24,136 nt of DNA from positions 1-24,136 of the IMG/VR virus record IMGVR_UViG_3300017739_000114, one strand, 5' to 3'. The position numbers and the translations under genes are program-made. This document shows, in pieces, positions 16,234 through 23,067 of this stretch. Below the pieces are notes generated by a model that saw nothing but the letters and a program-made list of their open reading frames with translations, ran no database searches and was not told the DNA's origin. The stretch's first letter is position 1, and each line of letters opens with the position of its first letter. This stretch comes from a virus.

Positions 16234-17093
16234 ACTAAAACCTCTTCAACATTAGGCATCTTTTTTATTTCAGTAAAGTAAACATTTCCTTTTGCATACT
16301 TAAATACTTTTAAACCTTCTCCATCGTTACTGCCTTTATAACATTTAAATTTATGAGGACAGTAAACACAATCCATAGGTAATTTCATATTACCCGAAGC
16401 TCCTTCTGGTATTGTTTGATAGCATAATTCAGGCGGAGTATCTTTTTTTATGGCTGCTTTAACTTTTTTAATCTTGTCTTTAATGTTAGGCTTATCTAAA
16501 TCATCAGGAATAAAAGTAGTAAGCTCTCCAGTTTCTTTATTCATAACTAAAAAGCCACCGTTATTTGTTTTTTCTGCTTCTTCGTATCCTGCTAGTTGTG
16601 ATAAGTAACCAAAACTATCGTACTGTCCTAGTGTGCCTTCTTTAAATTTTCTAAAAGAATAGCCAGAAGCAGTCTTAACATCTATAACTTCACCGTCAAT
16701 TTTACAATCCATGTGCCCTTTAACCCCGGAAACTTTTATTTCTTTTTGTTCGTCTGTAACCTCATGTCCAGAGAGCTTAACAAAAAACAAAAGCAATACT
16801 TCTAATAAATGACCATATAAAAATTTAATCTGTAAACTAGGTGATATTGTTTCTGAGTTTGTTTCGTCTTTTATGTCATACCATAATCTTCTTAAAGGTC
16901 TGCCTATGTTAGACATACGTAAAGTATTTCTAGGTTGATTATTAGGTGTTGCCCAATGCTGTAAGGCACTAGCCATTTCTTTTCCAAAACTATCTAATAG
17001 TTTGTCTGAAAACTCTAAAGGTTTTCCTTCTGATAAAACACCAATTTTAGAATAAATATCTTCTACTAATGTATCAATTTTCTTTTGTTTCAT
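16230..17093 (-). CDS. PD-(D/E)XK exonuclease (RecB/Cas4-like) with a cysteine cluster
   Basis: A 287-residue nuclease. Catalytic elements in order: E98 (GHLLEV), D129 in GVKGHMD, D138 and K140 in GEVIDVKT, and the RecB-family QxxxY motif Q166-Y170 (SQLAGY). Near the C-terminus C242, C245 and C251 form C-x2-C-x5-C, the spacing that AddB and Cas4 nucleases use with one more Cys to hold a 4Fe-4S cluster. C224 is the possible fourth ligand, although in those families it normally precedes the nuclease core. In this operon it takes the place of the T7 gp6 exonuclease, so it probably degrades DNA ends for nucleotide recycling or recombination. GGAG lies 8 bases before the start. It overlaps its upstream neighbour by 20 bases. 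Confidence 0.85.
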   Translation of the reverse strand: MKQKKIDTLVEDIYSKIGVLSEGKPLEFSDKLLDSFGKEMASALQHWATPNNQPRNTLRMSNIGRPLRRLWYDIKDETNSETISPSLQIKFLYGHLLEVLLLFFVKLSGHEVTDEQKEIKVSGVKGHMDCKIDGEVIDVKTASGYSFRKFKEGTLGQYDSFGYLSQLAGYEEAEKTNNGGFLVMNKETGELTTFIPDDLDKPNIKDKIKKVKAAIKKDTPPELCYQTIPEGASGNMKLPMDCVYCPHKFKCYKGSNDGEGLKVFKYAKGNVYFTEIKKMPNVEEVLV

Positions 17094-17499
17094 TTTTTAA
17101 CTCCTGAAATACTTTAAAGACATCTGCAGTAAACAGCTTTTGAATATTAACTAAATACATTCGACTTGCGTTATGGTCTCCGCCACTTACTGACTTTAAA
17201 TAATCTAATTTTTTTACTAACTGTTTTAGTTTTGGCACATCAAAAACTAAGGTACAAAATATATCCTCACCAATACATAAATTATGAAACCAAAAATCTG
17301 CTTCGGTAGCTTCAATACCTGACGGTTTACCATAAGATTGATACTCAATACAAATGTTACCGGTCTTCATCCACATTCCTCGTTCTGATTTTACTTCTAT
17401 TTTTTTATTAGTTAGCATATCTGCTATTCTATCTTCTCTAATAGAGCCATACTGTAAATCTAAATCAAATTTCTTTCTATCTTCTTTAATGGGTTTCAT
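17074..17499 (-). CDS. Small PD-(D/E)XK-like or DNA-metabolism protein
   Basis: A 141-residue soluble protein. The N-terminal half has YGSIREDRIADML (17-29), KIEVKSERGMW (33-43, containing an E35-x-K37 pair), TGNICIEY with E52, and GKPSGIEATEADFWF (58-71). An EVK strand followed by a GN-IEY strand and SGI--T-AD-W is a layout that I associate with small restriction-fold nucleases of phages. The proposed catalytic set (E22 or D27, E35, K37, E52) is tentative. It lies between the polymerase and the exonuclease with overlaps of 14 and 20 bases. A structural or accessory role with the polymerase is equally possible. Confidence 0.7.
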   Translation of the reverse strand: MKPIKEDRKKFDLDLQYGSIREDRIADMLTNKKIEVKSERGMWMKTGNICIEYQSYGKPSGIEATEADFWFHNLCIGEDIFCTLVFDVPKLKQLVKKLDYLKSVSGGDHNASRMYLVNIQKLFTADVFKVFQELKNETKEN

Positions 17500-19216
17500 A
17501 CCAACTATCCCCTATCTTGTATTCACCATCTAGAGGACAGCGAAGATTAAAATGTTCTCCTGCTTGGACAATGCTTTCAACAGCTAATTGACCTACAAAT
17601 TCGGATTGATTTTCTTGAACTTCAATCTGCCATTCATCGTGAATATTAGCAACAAATTTATAGTTTATAGTATTTAAGTTTAACTGATTTTCAAGTAAAC
17701 ATAAAGCTTTTTTCATTACTATAGCACCTGCTCCTTGTAATAAAGTATTTAAAGCTGCATGTTTATGCCTTAATATTATTTTTCTACCGTCTAAACCTTT
17801 GAGGTAATTTTTTGTTGTTGCTCTTTGAACTCTATCTGCCAAAGTTTTAAATGCTGGACTATTAGCAATAAAGCGTTCTCGCATTCCCTTACCTTCTGCT
17901 CTACTTCCGTCAACAATGCTTCCAAGTTTTGCGTCTCCTGCTCCGTAGATAAGTGCATAGATAAATGTTTTTGCCTTATCTCTTGATTCAAGTCCTGCAA
18001 GTCTTTGGTTAGCTGTGTGGACATCTCCATTAATGATTTCATTTACGTACTCCGTGTCAGCCATATAGTGTGCTAACATTCTTAATTCTAAACCACTTGC
18101 ATCTATACCTACAAGTTTATTACCTTCTTCGACTACCCAACAGGCTCTGCATTCTTTTCCATAAGGAGAAGAAACACTAGGTACTTGAGCCATGTTGGGG
18201 TCTCTATGGGTCATTCTGCCAGTTATTGCACCAGTAGAAATTACTGAGCCATGAACTCTTTCATCTTCACCTATGGCATCTATCCAAGAATTAACTTGTG
18301 CCAATCTTTTTTGATAAAGTAAAAAGTCTGCTATTAATTTAGCTTCTTTAATATGAATTATTTCTTTTAGTGTTCCTTCGTCAACTATCGGTTGACCTGT
18401 AGGTGTAAAGTTTTTAGGTTTCCAACCAAAATCTTTTAAGTATTCTCCGATTTGTTTTCTACTACCCAGATTAAACTCTTGTAATTTTTTACGGTAAAAA
18501 GGAGTAAGGTCTTTAGTGTCTTTTCTACTAGCATACTCGTAATCAGTTAAACCAGACTTAGACAAAGACCCGTCTTTTTTAAGCTTTGGAGTTACTAATT
18601 TCTCATCTATCCATTTGGGTTTAAATGTTTTATGAACTTCATCTTCTACTTTCTTAATATTACTTTGTAGTTCGCTAGTTAAAAACATAGCTTCTTTTAA
18701 ATTAAATTTAAAGCCATTCGATTTTTGATGGGTTAATATATTAGTTATTTGATTTTCAATCTCTATACTTTCTTTTGTAAAACCTTTAGACTCAGTTTTT
18801 AAATGCTCAAAAAGTTTCTTGTTTACTTTTACATCCTGTACGCAATACTTTAACATTTCATCAGAGTAAGTTTTAAAGTCTGGCTTATCCCATTTAGCTA
18901 ATGCTAATCTATAACCCCACTTCTCTAAGCTGTGTCCTCCTTCTCTGGTAGGATTAAAAAGTCTAGATAGAACTAAAGTATCTATAACTTTATTAGGGTT
19001 GTATAAATCTATATCATATAACTTTTTTATCACTGGTATATCAAAACCAATTATATTATGTCCTATAATTTTATCGGCTTGTTGTAAAAGATTAATACCT
19101 TCATTAATTTTATCCTCAGAATAAGAATAAACTTTATCGTTCTCATCAATAGCAACAATGCACCAAATCTTAGTAGCATCTAAGTCGTCTGTCTCTATGT
19201 CAAATACTAATTTCAT
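17486..19216 (-). CDS. polA: Family A DNA polymerase, T7 gp5 type
   Basis: A 576-residue replicative polymerase. The 3'-5' exonuclease domain has D6 and E8 (FDIETDD), D59 (NIIGFDIP) and Y124-x3-D128 (YCVQD). The polymerase domain has GAITGRMTHRDPNMAQVPS (about 329-347), motif A with D372 (GIDASGLELRMLAHYM), motif B R412, K416, Y420 and Y424, and motif C H526-D527-E528. It matches T7 polymerase closely but is about 130 residues shorter. Much of this is lost around the exonuclease domain and in the thumb, where T7's thioredoxin-binding loop lies (here about 198-249). The residue at the E. coli Phe762 position is Tyr420, as in T7 (Tyr526). It is expressed with the primase-helicase 3 bases upstream. 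Confidence 0.97.
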   Translation of the reverse strand: MKLVFDIETDDLDATKIWCIVAIDENDKVYSYSEDKINEGINLLQQADKIIGHNIIGFDIPVIKKLYDIDLYNPNKVIDTLVLSRLFNPTREGGHSLEKWGYRLALAKWDKPDFKTYSDEMLKYCVQDVKVNKKLFEHLKTESKGFTKESIEIENQITNILTHQKSNGFKFNLKEAMFLTSELQSNIKKVEDEVHKTFKPKWIDEKLVTPKLKKDGSLSKSGLTDYEYASRKDTKDLTPFYRKKLQEFNLGSRKQIGEYLKDFGWKPKNFTPTGQPIVDEGTLKEIIHIKEAKLIADFLLYQKRLAQVNSWIDAIGEDERVHGSVISTGAITGRMTHRDPNMAQVPSVSSPYGKECRACWVVEEGNKLVGIDASGLELRMLAHYMADTEYVNEIINGDVHTANQRLAGLESRDKAKTFIYALIYGAGDAKLGSIVDGSRAEGKGMRERFIANSPAFKTLADRVQRATTKNYLKGLDGRKIILRHKHAALNTLLQGAGAIVMKKALCLLENQLNLNTINYKFVANIHDEWQIEVQENQSEFVGQLAVESIVQAGEHFNLRCPLDGEYKIGDSWYETH

Positions 19217-19219
19217 AAC

Positions 19220-20884
19220 TTAAAAAGGACTATCCTCTTTTAAAACTTCTAGTTCTTTATCAAAATATTCTGATAGTCTCCCAGTCTCTACATCGTAGAG
19301 TAAAGATGTAGCTAAACCAACATCTCCGGTATACCTAGATTTTAATATTCTTAATCTTGTTGTTCTAGACTCTATATCATCTGTAGATTGTTGGTCTCTT
19401 TCTAAAGCAATAACACAATCGGATAACTGTGCAATACTATTAGACCCTCTAAGATGTGATAAACTTACTGAGATACCATTCTCATGCCCTTTATTTCCTT
19501 CTACTCTACGTAAGTGTGATACCAATACGATACCTGCTCCTGTTTCTTCAACCAAACTTCTCAGTCTAGTCATAATCATATCAATAGTTCTTCGTTCATC
19601 GCCTTCATTAGAAGCACTAACTAGCATGTGTAAGTGGTCTACAATAACCCATTTACAATCGCAACCTACAATTAAGTATCTAAGTTTAGCAAATATATCT
19701 TCAATGTCATTAGTACCAAAGTGAGCATGTATAAAAACTTTATCATCATTAAAGAGTTGAGCATACATATCTTTTAGTTTTTCAGGATTTATTTTTTCTC
19801 TTATAGGGTCTATGTAAAGCCTTTCATTAGCTTCTATAGATAAAATTCCATCTACAGTTCTTCGCCAATCTTCTTCTAAAGCTATAATTCCTATGTTGTC
19901 ATCTGTTGTATTTATTAAATGATGTTCTAACTCTCTAGTTATACTAGACTTACCAAGTCCAGTTCCTCCAGTTAAAGTTACTAACTCTCCTTGTCTAAGC
20001 CCGTATAGTTTTTTGTTAAGACCATCCCAAGGATAAGGTACACTATCTTTGCGTTCTCTTTTTAAGAACGACTGTACCTTTTTTGAAACTCTAATAATTC
20101 CGCTTGGAGTATAAGACTGAGCATCCCAGAAAGCCCTAGTAAATTCTTGATGTTGGTTCTTTCTAAGCATGTCATTAGCATCTTTGTAACCATTGGGTAA
20201 AGTCATTATCTTAGCTTTTCCGGGCTTAATAATATTAGCTACTTTTTTAGCTGCTTCTTGCCCTTGAGCATCTTTGTCAAAACAAATAACCACATTATCG
20301 AATGACTCAATATACTCTATGTTTTCTTTTATATCTTTAACTGCTCCCTGTGCTCCATTTTTAATGGAAACAGAAGCCCACTTACTGCCTAGTAATTCGT
20401 AGGCAGCCATAGCATCACATTCTCCTTCTACGATTGTTAAATACTTACCACCGCTTTTAAATAAATTTTGTCCAAATAAAGCTGTACCTTGCATTGTACC
20501 TTCGAAACGAAACATCTTATCTCTAATAAGCCTAGTTTTAATTCCTGATACTTCGCTTTGATTATAGTAAGGGTATAAGTGTTGGGCTATAACTCCTGAT
20601 GAATCATAAACCACCTTCACTCCATACTTCTCCGCTGTTTCTCTGGATATTTGTCTGTCTGTTAGTGGAGCATAAATACCACCATGCTTGTCTGCAAAAG
20701 AATAAGATTGTTCTTTTGTTACATTTTCTTCTATTAAGTTTTTAATGTCTCCTCCTTCAAAGTTAGGGAAAAATTTTGAACAACTAAAACATTTAGCTGA
20801 ACCGTCTGAGTTAACTGATACTGCATCGCTACTACCACACTCAGGGCAGGGCACATGATACTTTATAAATTTAGTTTTTTCCAT
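19220..20884 (-). CDS. Bifunctional primase-helicase, T7 gp4 type
   Basis: A 554-residue protein (T7 gp4 has 566). It carries an N-terminal zinc finger C13, C16, C32 and C35, and a TOPRIM primase domain with E153 and D157 (VEGECDAM) and D203 and D205 (CFDKDAQG). The C-terminal RecA-like helicase has Walker A GGTGLGKSS (306-314), the E337-E338 pair, Walker B VIVDHLHML with D416, VSHLRR (455-460), LRGSNSIAQLSD (478-489) and a probable arginine finger R517 in LKSRYTGD. It should prime lagging-strand synthesis and unwind the fork for the neighbouring polymerase. The start follows an intrinsic terminator by 12 bases. The ribosome binding site is weak (GAG, 9 bases upstream). Confidence 0.97.
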   Translation of the reverse strand: MEKTKFIKYHVPCPECGSSDAVSVNSDGSAKCFSCSKFFPNFEGGDIKNLIEENVTKEQSYSFADKHGGIYAPLTDRQISRETAEKYGVKVVYDSSGVIAQHLYPYYNQSEVSGIKTRLIRDKMFRFEGTMQGTALFGQNLFKSGGKYLTIVEGECDAMAAYELLGSKWASVSIKNGAQGAVKDIKENIEYIESFDNVVICFDKDAQGQEAAKKVANIIKPGKAKIMTLPNGYKDANDMLRKNQHQEFTRAFWDAQSYTPSGIIRVSKKVQSFLKRERKDSVPYPWDGLNKKLYGLRQGELVTLTGGTGLGKSSITRELEHHLINTTDDNIGIIALEEDWRRTVDGILSIEANERLYIDPIREKINPEKLKDMYAQLFNDDKVFIHAHFGTNDIEDIFAKLRYLIVGCDCKWVIVDHLHMLVSASNEGDERRTIDMIMTRLRSLVEETGAGIVLVSHLRRVEGNKGHENGISVSLSHLRGSNSIAQLSDCVIALERDQQSTDDIESRTTRLRILKSRYTGDVGLATSLLYDVETGRLSEYFDKELEVLKEDSPF

Positions 20885-20896
20885 AATATTTTACTC

Positions 20897-20936
20897 AAAA
20901 AAAAAGAAGCTCGACTTTAATTAGCCGAGCCCCTTT
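20897..20936 (-). terminator. Intrinsic terminator after the ssDNA-binding protein unit (minus strand)
   Basis: On the minus strand AAAGGGGCTCG (20936-20926) pairs with CGAGCTTCTTT (20913-20903) as an 11-bp stem with two G-U pairs and a 12-base loop, running into nine T's (20905-20897). On the plus strand the two wobble pairs become A-C mismatches, so the hairpin works best on the minus strand. It lies between the 84-residue gene and the primase-helicase start. Confidence 0.85.
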
Positions 20937-20958
20937 CTACACAACAACAACCTACTGG

Positions 20959-21213
20959 TTATTCTTTCGTTTCAATAGTCTTTGTTTCAGATTCTATTGG
21001 CTCTTCAACAATTTGACTTTCAGGAGAATCGTTAAGTAACTTTTCTAAATTACTTCTATGAGTCTGACTTGTAAAAGATAAAGCTTCTATAATTACTTCT
21101 AAAGTTCCAGTCTTAGAAACAATGATAGCTGCTTCTCTAGCTTTAGCTTCATCTTTTATTTTATTAGTATCGTAGGTGATTTCCCCTGAGTCATTCTTAA
21201 TGTTGATAATCAT
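20959..21213 (-). CDS. Small acidic hypothetical protein in the ssDNA-binding unit
   Basis: An 84-residue protein. The N-terminal part is a probable beta hairpin (MIINIKNDSGEITYDTNKIK), the middle is helical (AKAREAAIIVSKTGTLEVII), and the tail from about 62 is very acidic (PESQIVEEPIESETKTIETK) and likely disordered. No family is recognised. It is coupled to the ssDNA-binding gene by a TAATG overlap and followed by a terminator, so the two form a two-gene unit. That suggests a role linked to single-stranded DNA or to the binding protein. Confidence 0.75.
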   Translation of the reverse strand: MIINIKNDSGEITYDTNKIKDEAKAREAAIIVSKTGTLEVIIEALSFTSQTHRSNLEKLLNDSPESQIVEEPIESETKTIETKE

Positions 21214-21662
21214 TAGAATTCCTCGCCATCGTCAAAGGGAGTAAGTTCATCCCCGTCAGAGCTTTTCATTTCAACAAGACTAACTACTTGCATTCCTTGA
21301 AAATCTAAGGAGACTCCAGTTTTACCTGCATACTCCCAAGGATATTCATTATATTGAACACGAACCTCAGAGCCGTTACCTACTTTAGTGCTGATTTCAA
21401 CTTTGTTTCTATCAACTAATTTAGGAGCAGGTCTTGGTCCTTTCTTTCCATTAACTTTTCTTTTAATGGTTAGAGCTTTACCGACATACTGTTGCTCTCC
21501 GCTTTCATCTTTCAGAGAAAAGTCTTTAACTTTAACTCCTCTTTTTTCAAACTCTTGAGCAACCTCATCACTTACAACTAAATCAACTGTATATACAGGT
21601 TCAAAAGTAGTATTAGGTGTGGTTACACTTGCCCAATAAGCTTTTCCGTTTACTATTGCCAT
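21213..21662 (-). CDS. ssb: Single-stranded DNA-binding protein (T7 gp2.5-like)
   Basis: A 149-residue protein with an OB-fold-like alternation of strands (AYWASVTTPN, YTVDLVVSDE, KALTIKRKV, SEVRVQYNEYPWEY, VSLDFQGMQVVSLVEM). It ends in a short acidic tail with an aromatic last residue, DDGEEF. T7 gp2.5 (232 residues) ends in the same style, and its terminal Phe contacts polymerase and helicase. It should coat single-stranded DNA and organise the replisome. It has its own near-consensus promoter, a perfect GGAGG 7 bases before the ATG and a terminator beyond the following gene, consistent with high expression. The family call rests on the tail, the strand pattern and the context. Confidence 0.8.
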   Translation of the reverse strand: MAIVNGKAYWASVTTPNTTFEPVYTVDLVVSDEVAQEFEKRGVKVKDFSLKDESGEQQYVGKALTIKRKVNGKKGPRPAPKLVDRNKVEISTKVGNGSEVRVQYNEYPWEYAGKTGVSLDFQGMQVVSLVEMKSSDGDELTPFDDGEEF

Positions 21663-21669
21663 TTATTTA

Positions 21670-21674
21670 CCTCC
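21670..21674 (-). promoter_or_regulatory. Strong ribosome binding site of the ssDNA-binding gene
   Basis: GGAGG on the minus strand lies 7 bases before the ATG at 21662. It is one of the best Shine-Dalgarno matches in the window and fits a highly made protein. Confidence 0.85.
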
Positions 21675-21706
21675 GTAATTTTTGACATTTGTTATTTATA
21701 AAGTGC

Positions 21707-21735
21707 ATTCTACTCGTAACATGAAATGTTGTCAA
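21707..21735 (-). promoter_or_regulatory. Sigma70-type promoter for the ssDNA-binding unit
   Basis: On the minus strand a perfect -35 box TTGACA (21735-21730) and a -10 box TAGAAT (21712-21707) are separated by exactly 17 bases. They lie in the non-coding gap before the ssDNA-binding gene. A start near 21700 would give a leader of about 38 bases carrying the GGAGG site. Confidence 0.85.
21718..21730. promoter_or_regulatory. Inverted repeat in the promoter spacer, possible operator
   Basis: AACAT-GAA-ATGTT forms a 13-base dyad lying entirely between, and touching, the -35 and -10 boxes of the ssDNA-binding promoter. A repressor bound here would block RNA polymerase. Short arms mean chance is possible. 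Confidence 0.35.
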
Positions 21736-21773
21736 GTGCAAAACGTACACAATATTATTATTAATAAATTTTA

Positions 21774-21932
21774 TTAATTTGTTTTTAATTTTAAAGTTCC
21801 TAATTGAATAAATACATTTAATTGGTATCTAATTAGTCTTTGATAAACCTTTGGTTGATATTTTTTTAATCTATCAAAAGTTGGTTTATACTTTAAGTAT
21901 TCTACTAAGTCTTTAGGGTTTATTTTTTTCAT
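21774..21932 (-). CDS. Small basic hypothetical protein (52 residues)
   Basis: Found by hand. ATG at 21932 overlaps the stop of the upstream basic-protein gene (ATGA), and TAA lies at 21774-21776. The product begins MKKINPKDLVEYLKYKPTFD and is rich in Lys, Tyr and Leu (RLKKYQPKVYQRLIRYQLNV), probably two or three short helices. No family is recognised. It is the last gene before the promoter gap of the ssDNA-binding unit. The stop-start overlap and the lack of any alternative gene in this stretch support it. Confidence 0.6.
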   Translation of the reverse strand: MKKINPKDLVEYLKYKPTFDRLKKYQPKVYQRLIRYQLNVFIQLGTLKLKTN

Positions 21933-22087
21933 CTACCCTGACCTCTATATTTAATTTTTCTTTGTAACTTTTTACGCTTGTTCATGTGCTTGGTAGATTG
22001 TTTAACCTTTCTACCACGACCTGCTAAACCTTGTGAGGTTGATTTTTTTACATGTTTTATTAAAACATTTTCTTTTCTTACTGCCAA
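21929..22087 (-). CDS. Small highly basic protein with KYRGQGR tail (52 residues, TTG start)
   Basis: Found by hand. A TTG start at 22087 sits immediately after the upstream stop, with GGAGG five bases before it (22097-22093), which decides the start. The product begins (M)AVRKENVLIKHVKKSTSQGL and ends with MNKRKKLQRKIKYRGQGR, so about a third of the residues are Lys or Arg. I recall small phage proteins with the same plan (STSQG or STS-G, then MNKHK-R, ending KKYRGQG) in marine viromes, which supports it as a real conserved gene. The charge suggests RNA, DNA or ribosome binding; no function is known. Confidence 0.7.
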   Translation of the reverse strand: MAVRKENVLIKHVKKSTSQGLAGRGRKVKQSTKHMNKRKKLQRKIKYRGQGR

Positions 22088-22246
22088 TTAATCCTCCAAT
22101 AAATAAATATCAACATAAATTTTTTCTACTTGTTCTTTAAACTCTATAATCGACATACTCGTAATAGGTAATTCTTTAACTAAAGCTTTAAAAGATTGTG
22201 CTTTAATTCTTTGTTGTCTTTCTACTTCCCAACTAGCAGGGGTCAT
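22088..22246 (-). CDS. Small hypothetical protein (52 residues)
   Basis: Found by hand. ATG at 22246 overlaps the stop of the upstream membrane gene (ATGA) and is preceded by AAAGGAGATAAAG, a strong ribosome binding site. The product begins MTPASWEVERQQRIKAQSFK and ends with an acidic helix (VEKIYVDIYLLED). It is soluble and unrecognised. Its last codons contain the GGAGG of the next gene, so the two are tightly coupled. Confidence 0.7.
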   Translation of the reverse strand: MTPASWEVERQQRIKAQSFKALVKELPITSMSIIEFKEQVEKIYVDIYLLED

Positions 22247-22560
22247 TCTTTATCTCCTTTGTTTTCTGCAATACTTTCATAGCTTTTTAATTTATTAGGT
22301 AAATTTAATTCTTCTTTAAGTTTTTCTACTTCTGTTTCATTAATAAATAATTGAAAAGCAAAGTTATCTAATAGTTCAGTTAAGTCTAATATAGAATCAG
22401 TAATAACTTTTTGATTTTGTATCAGTTGATATATGTCTTTATCATTCATATCTATATTATCATTAATAGTAACAAATGATTTTTTTAAAGCAAACATAGT
22501 TATAGTTGTAAAGCCAATTATAACTAATATGGCTACCCAAGTTAATATTTTATTAAACAT
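22243..22560 (-). CDS. Single-pass membrane protein with coiled coil, early region
   Basis: A 105-residue protein from the ATG at 22560. It has a hydrophobic segment at about 4-25 (KILTWVAILVIIGFTTITMF) followed by a charged helical domain with LIQNQKVITDSILDLTELLD and an acidic-basic tail. I chose 22560 rather than the GTG at 22569 because GAGGT lies 7 bases before the ATG, and the start then falls just after the preceding stop. The topology, a membrane anchor plus a coiled coil, recalls spanin-like or superinfection-type proteins, but no family is recognised. Its place among early genes argues against late lysis. Confidence 0.7.
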   Translation of the reverse strand: MFNKILTWVAILVIIGFTTITMFALKKSFVTINDNIDMNDKDIYQLIQNQKVITDSILDLTELLDNFAFQLFINETEVEKLKEELNLPNKLKSYESIAENKGDKE

Positions 22561-22561
22561 A

Positions 22562-22837
22562 TTAAGCACCTCTTTTTTTATAAATTTTTAATAATTCTTT
22601 TCCTTTTAATTTTTTTCCAAATAGTTTTTTAGATTTATCTTTATAAATAAATCTTTCAATTCTACTGTCTTCGTATGTAGTATCACAAACATAACCTTGT
22701 CTATTAGGATTAGGGTAGTCGTATGCTACATTAGTATTATCAGTATTAAATACATGAACACTTTTTATTTTATTTTGCCATTGCTCTGCTTCTAATAATA
22801 ATTTTTGTTCTTCTACTTCTTTTTTAAATTCAGTCAT
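22562..22837 (-). CDS. Hypothetical early protein
   Basis: A 91-residue protein with a helical acidic N-terminus (MTEFKKEVEEQKLLLEAEQW), a central part with Asn and Tyr (FNTDNTNVAYDYPNPNRQGY, one Cys) and a basic C-terminus (KDKSKKLFGKKLKGKELLKI). It is soluble and unrecognised. It overlaps the upstream gene by ATGA, in a chain of small early genes. Confidence 0.65.
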   Translation of the reverse strand: MTEFKKEVEEQKLLLEAEQWQNKIKSVHVFNTDNTNVAYDYPNPNRQGYVCDTTYEDSRIERFIYKDKSKKLFGKKLKGKELLKIYKKRGA

Positions 22838-23067
22838 AGTTTATTTTCCTCTGTAAAATATTTATTATATTCTAAACAAACAAAAGTTTCAGCTTTTATT
22901 TCTTCTTCTTGTTTAATATATTTTTCTAGTTTAACAATGTTAGATTGTAAATAACTAGAACAATCTTTTAAAGTAGTAAATTTAAAATCAAAAATGTAAG
23001 CATCAATAGTGAAACCATTAAACTCACTTAATTCTAGTATAGCAACTATTACCCACGAAGCAATCAT
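22834..23067 (-). CDS. Small protein with hydrophobic N-terminus
   Basis: A 77-residue protein. The first 13 residues (MIASWVIVAILEL) are hydrophobic, a possible short signal or anchor, though too short for a confident membrane segment. Then come a mixed part with FDFKFTTLKDCSSYLQ and a charged end with two of its Cys residues at about 36 and 64. The spacing of start and stop (ATGA overlaps on both sides) places it firmly in the early operon. An exported protein with a disulfide is possible but not shown. Confidence 0.6.
   Translation of the reverse strand: MIASWVIVAILELSEFNGFTIDAYIFDFKFTTLKDCSSYLQSNIVKLEKYIKQEEEIKAETFVCLEYNKYFTEENKL

Noticed and set aside
17791-18042. 83-codon ORF in another frame of the polymerase gene
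   Set aside because: It overlaps motif B of the polymerase, and its Gln/Glu-rich translation is a frame-shadow.
22561-22569. GTG start giving three extra residues for the early membrane gene
   Set aside because: The ribosome binding site GAGGT overlaps this start but is well placed for the ATG at 22560.
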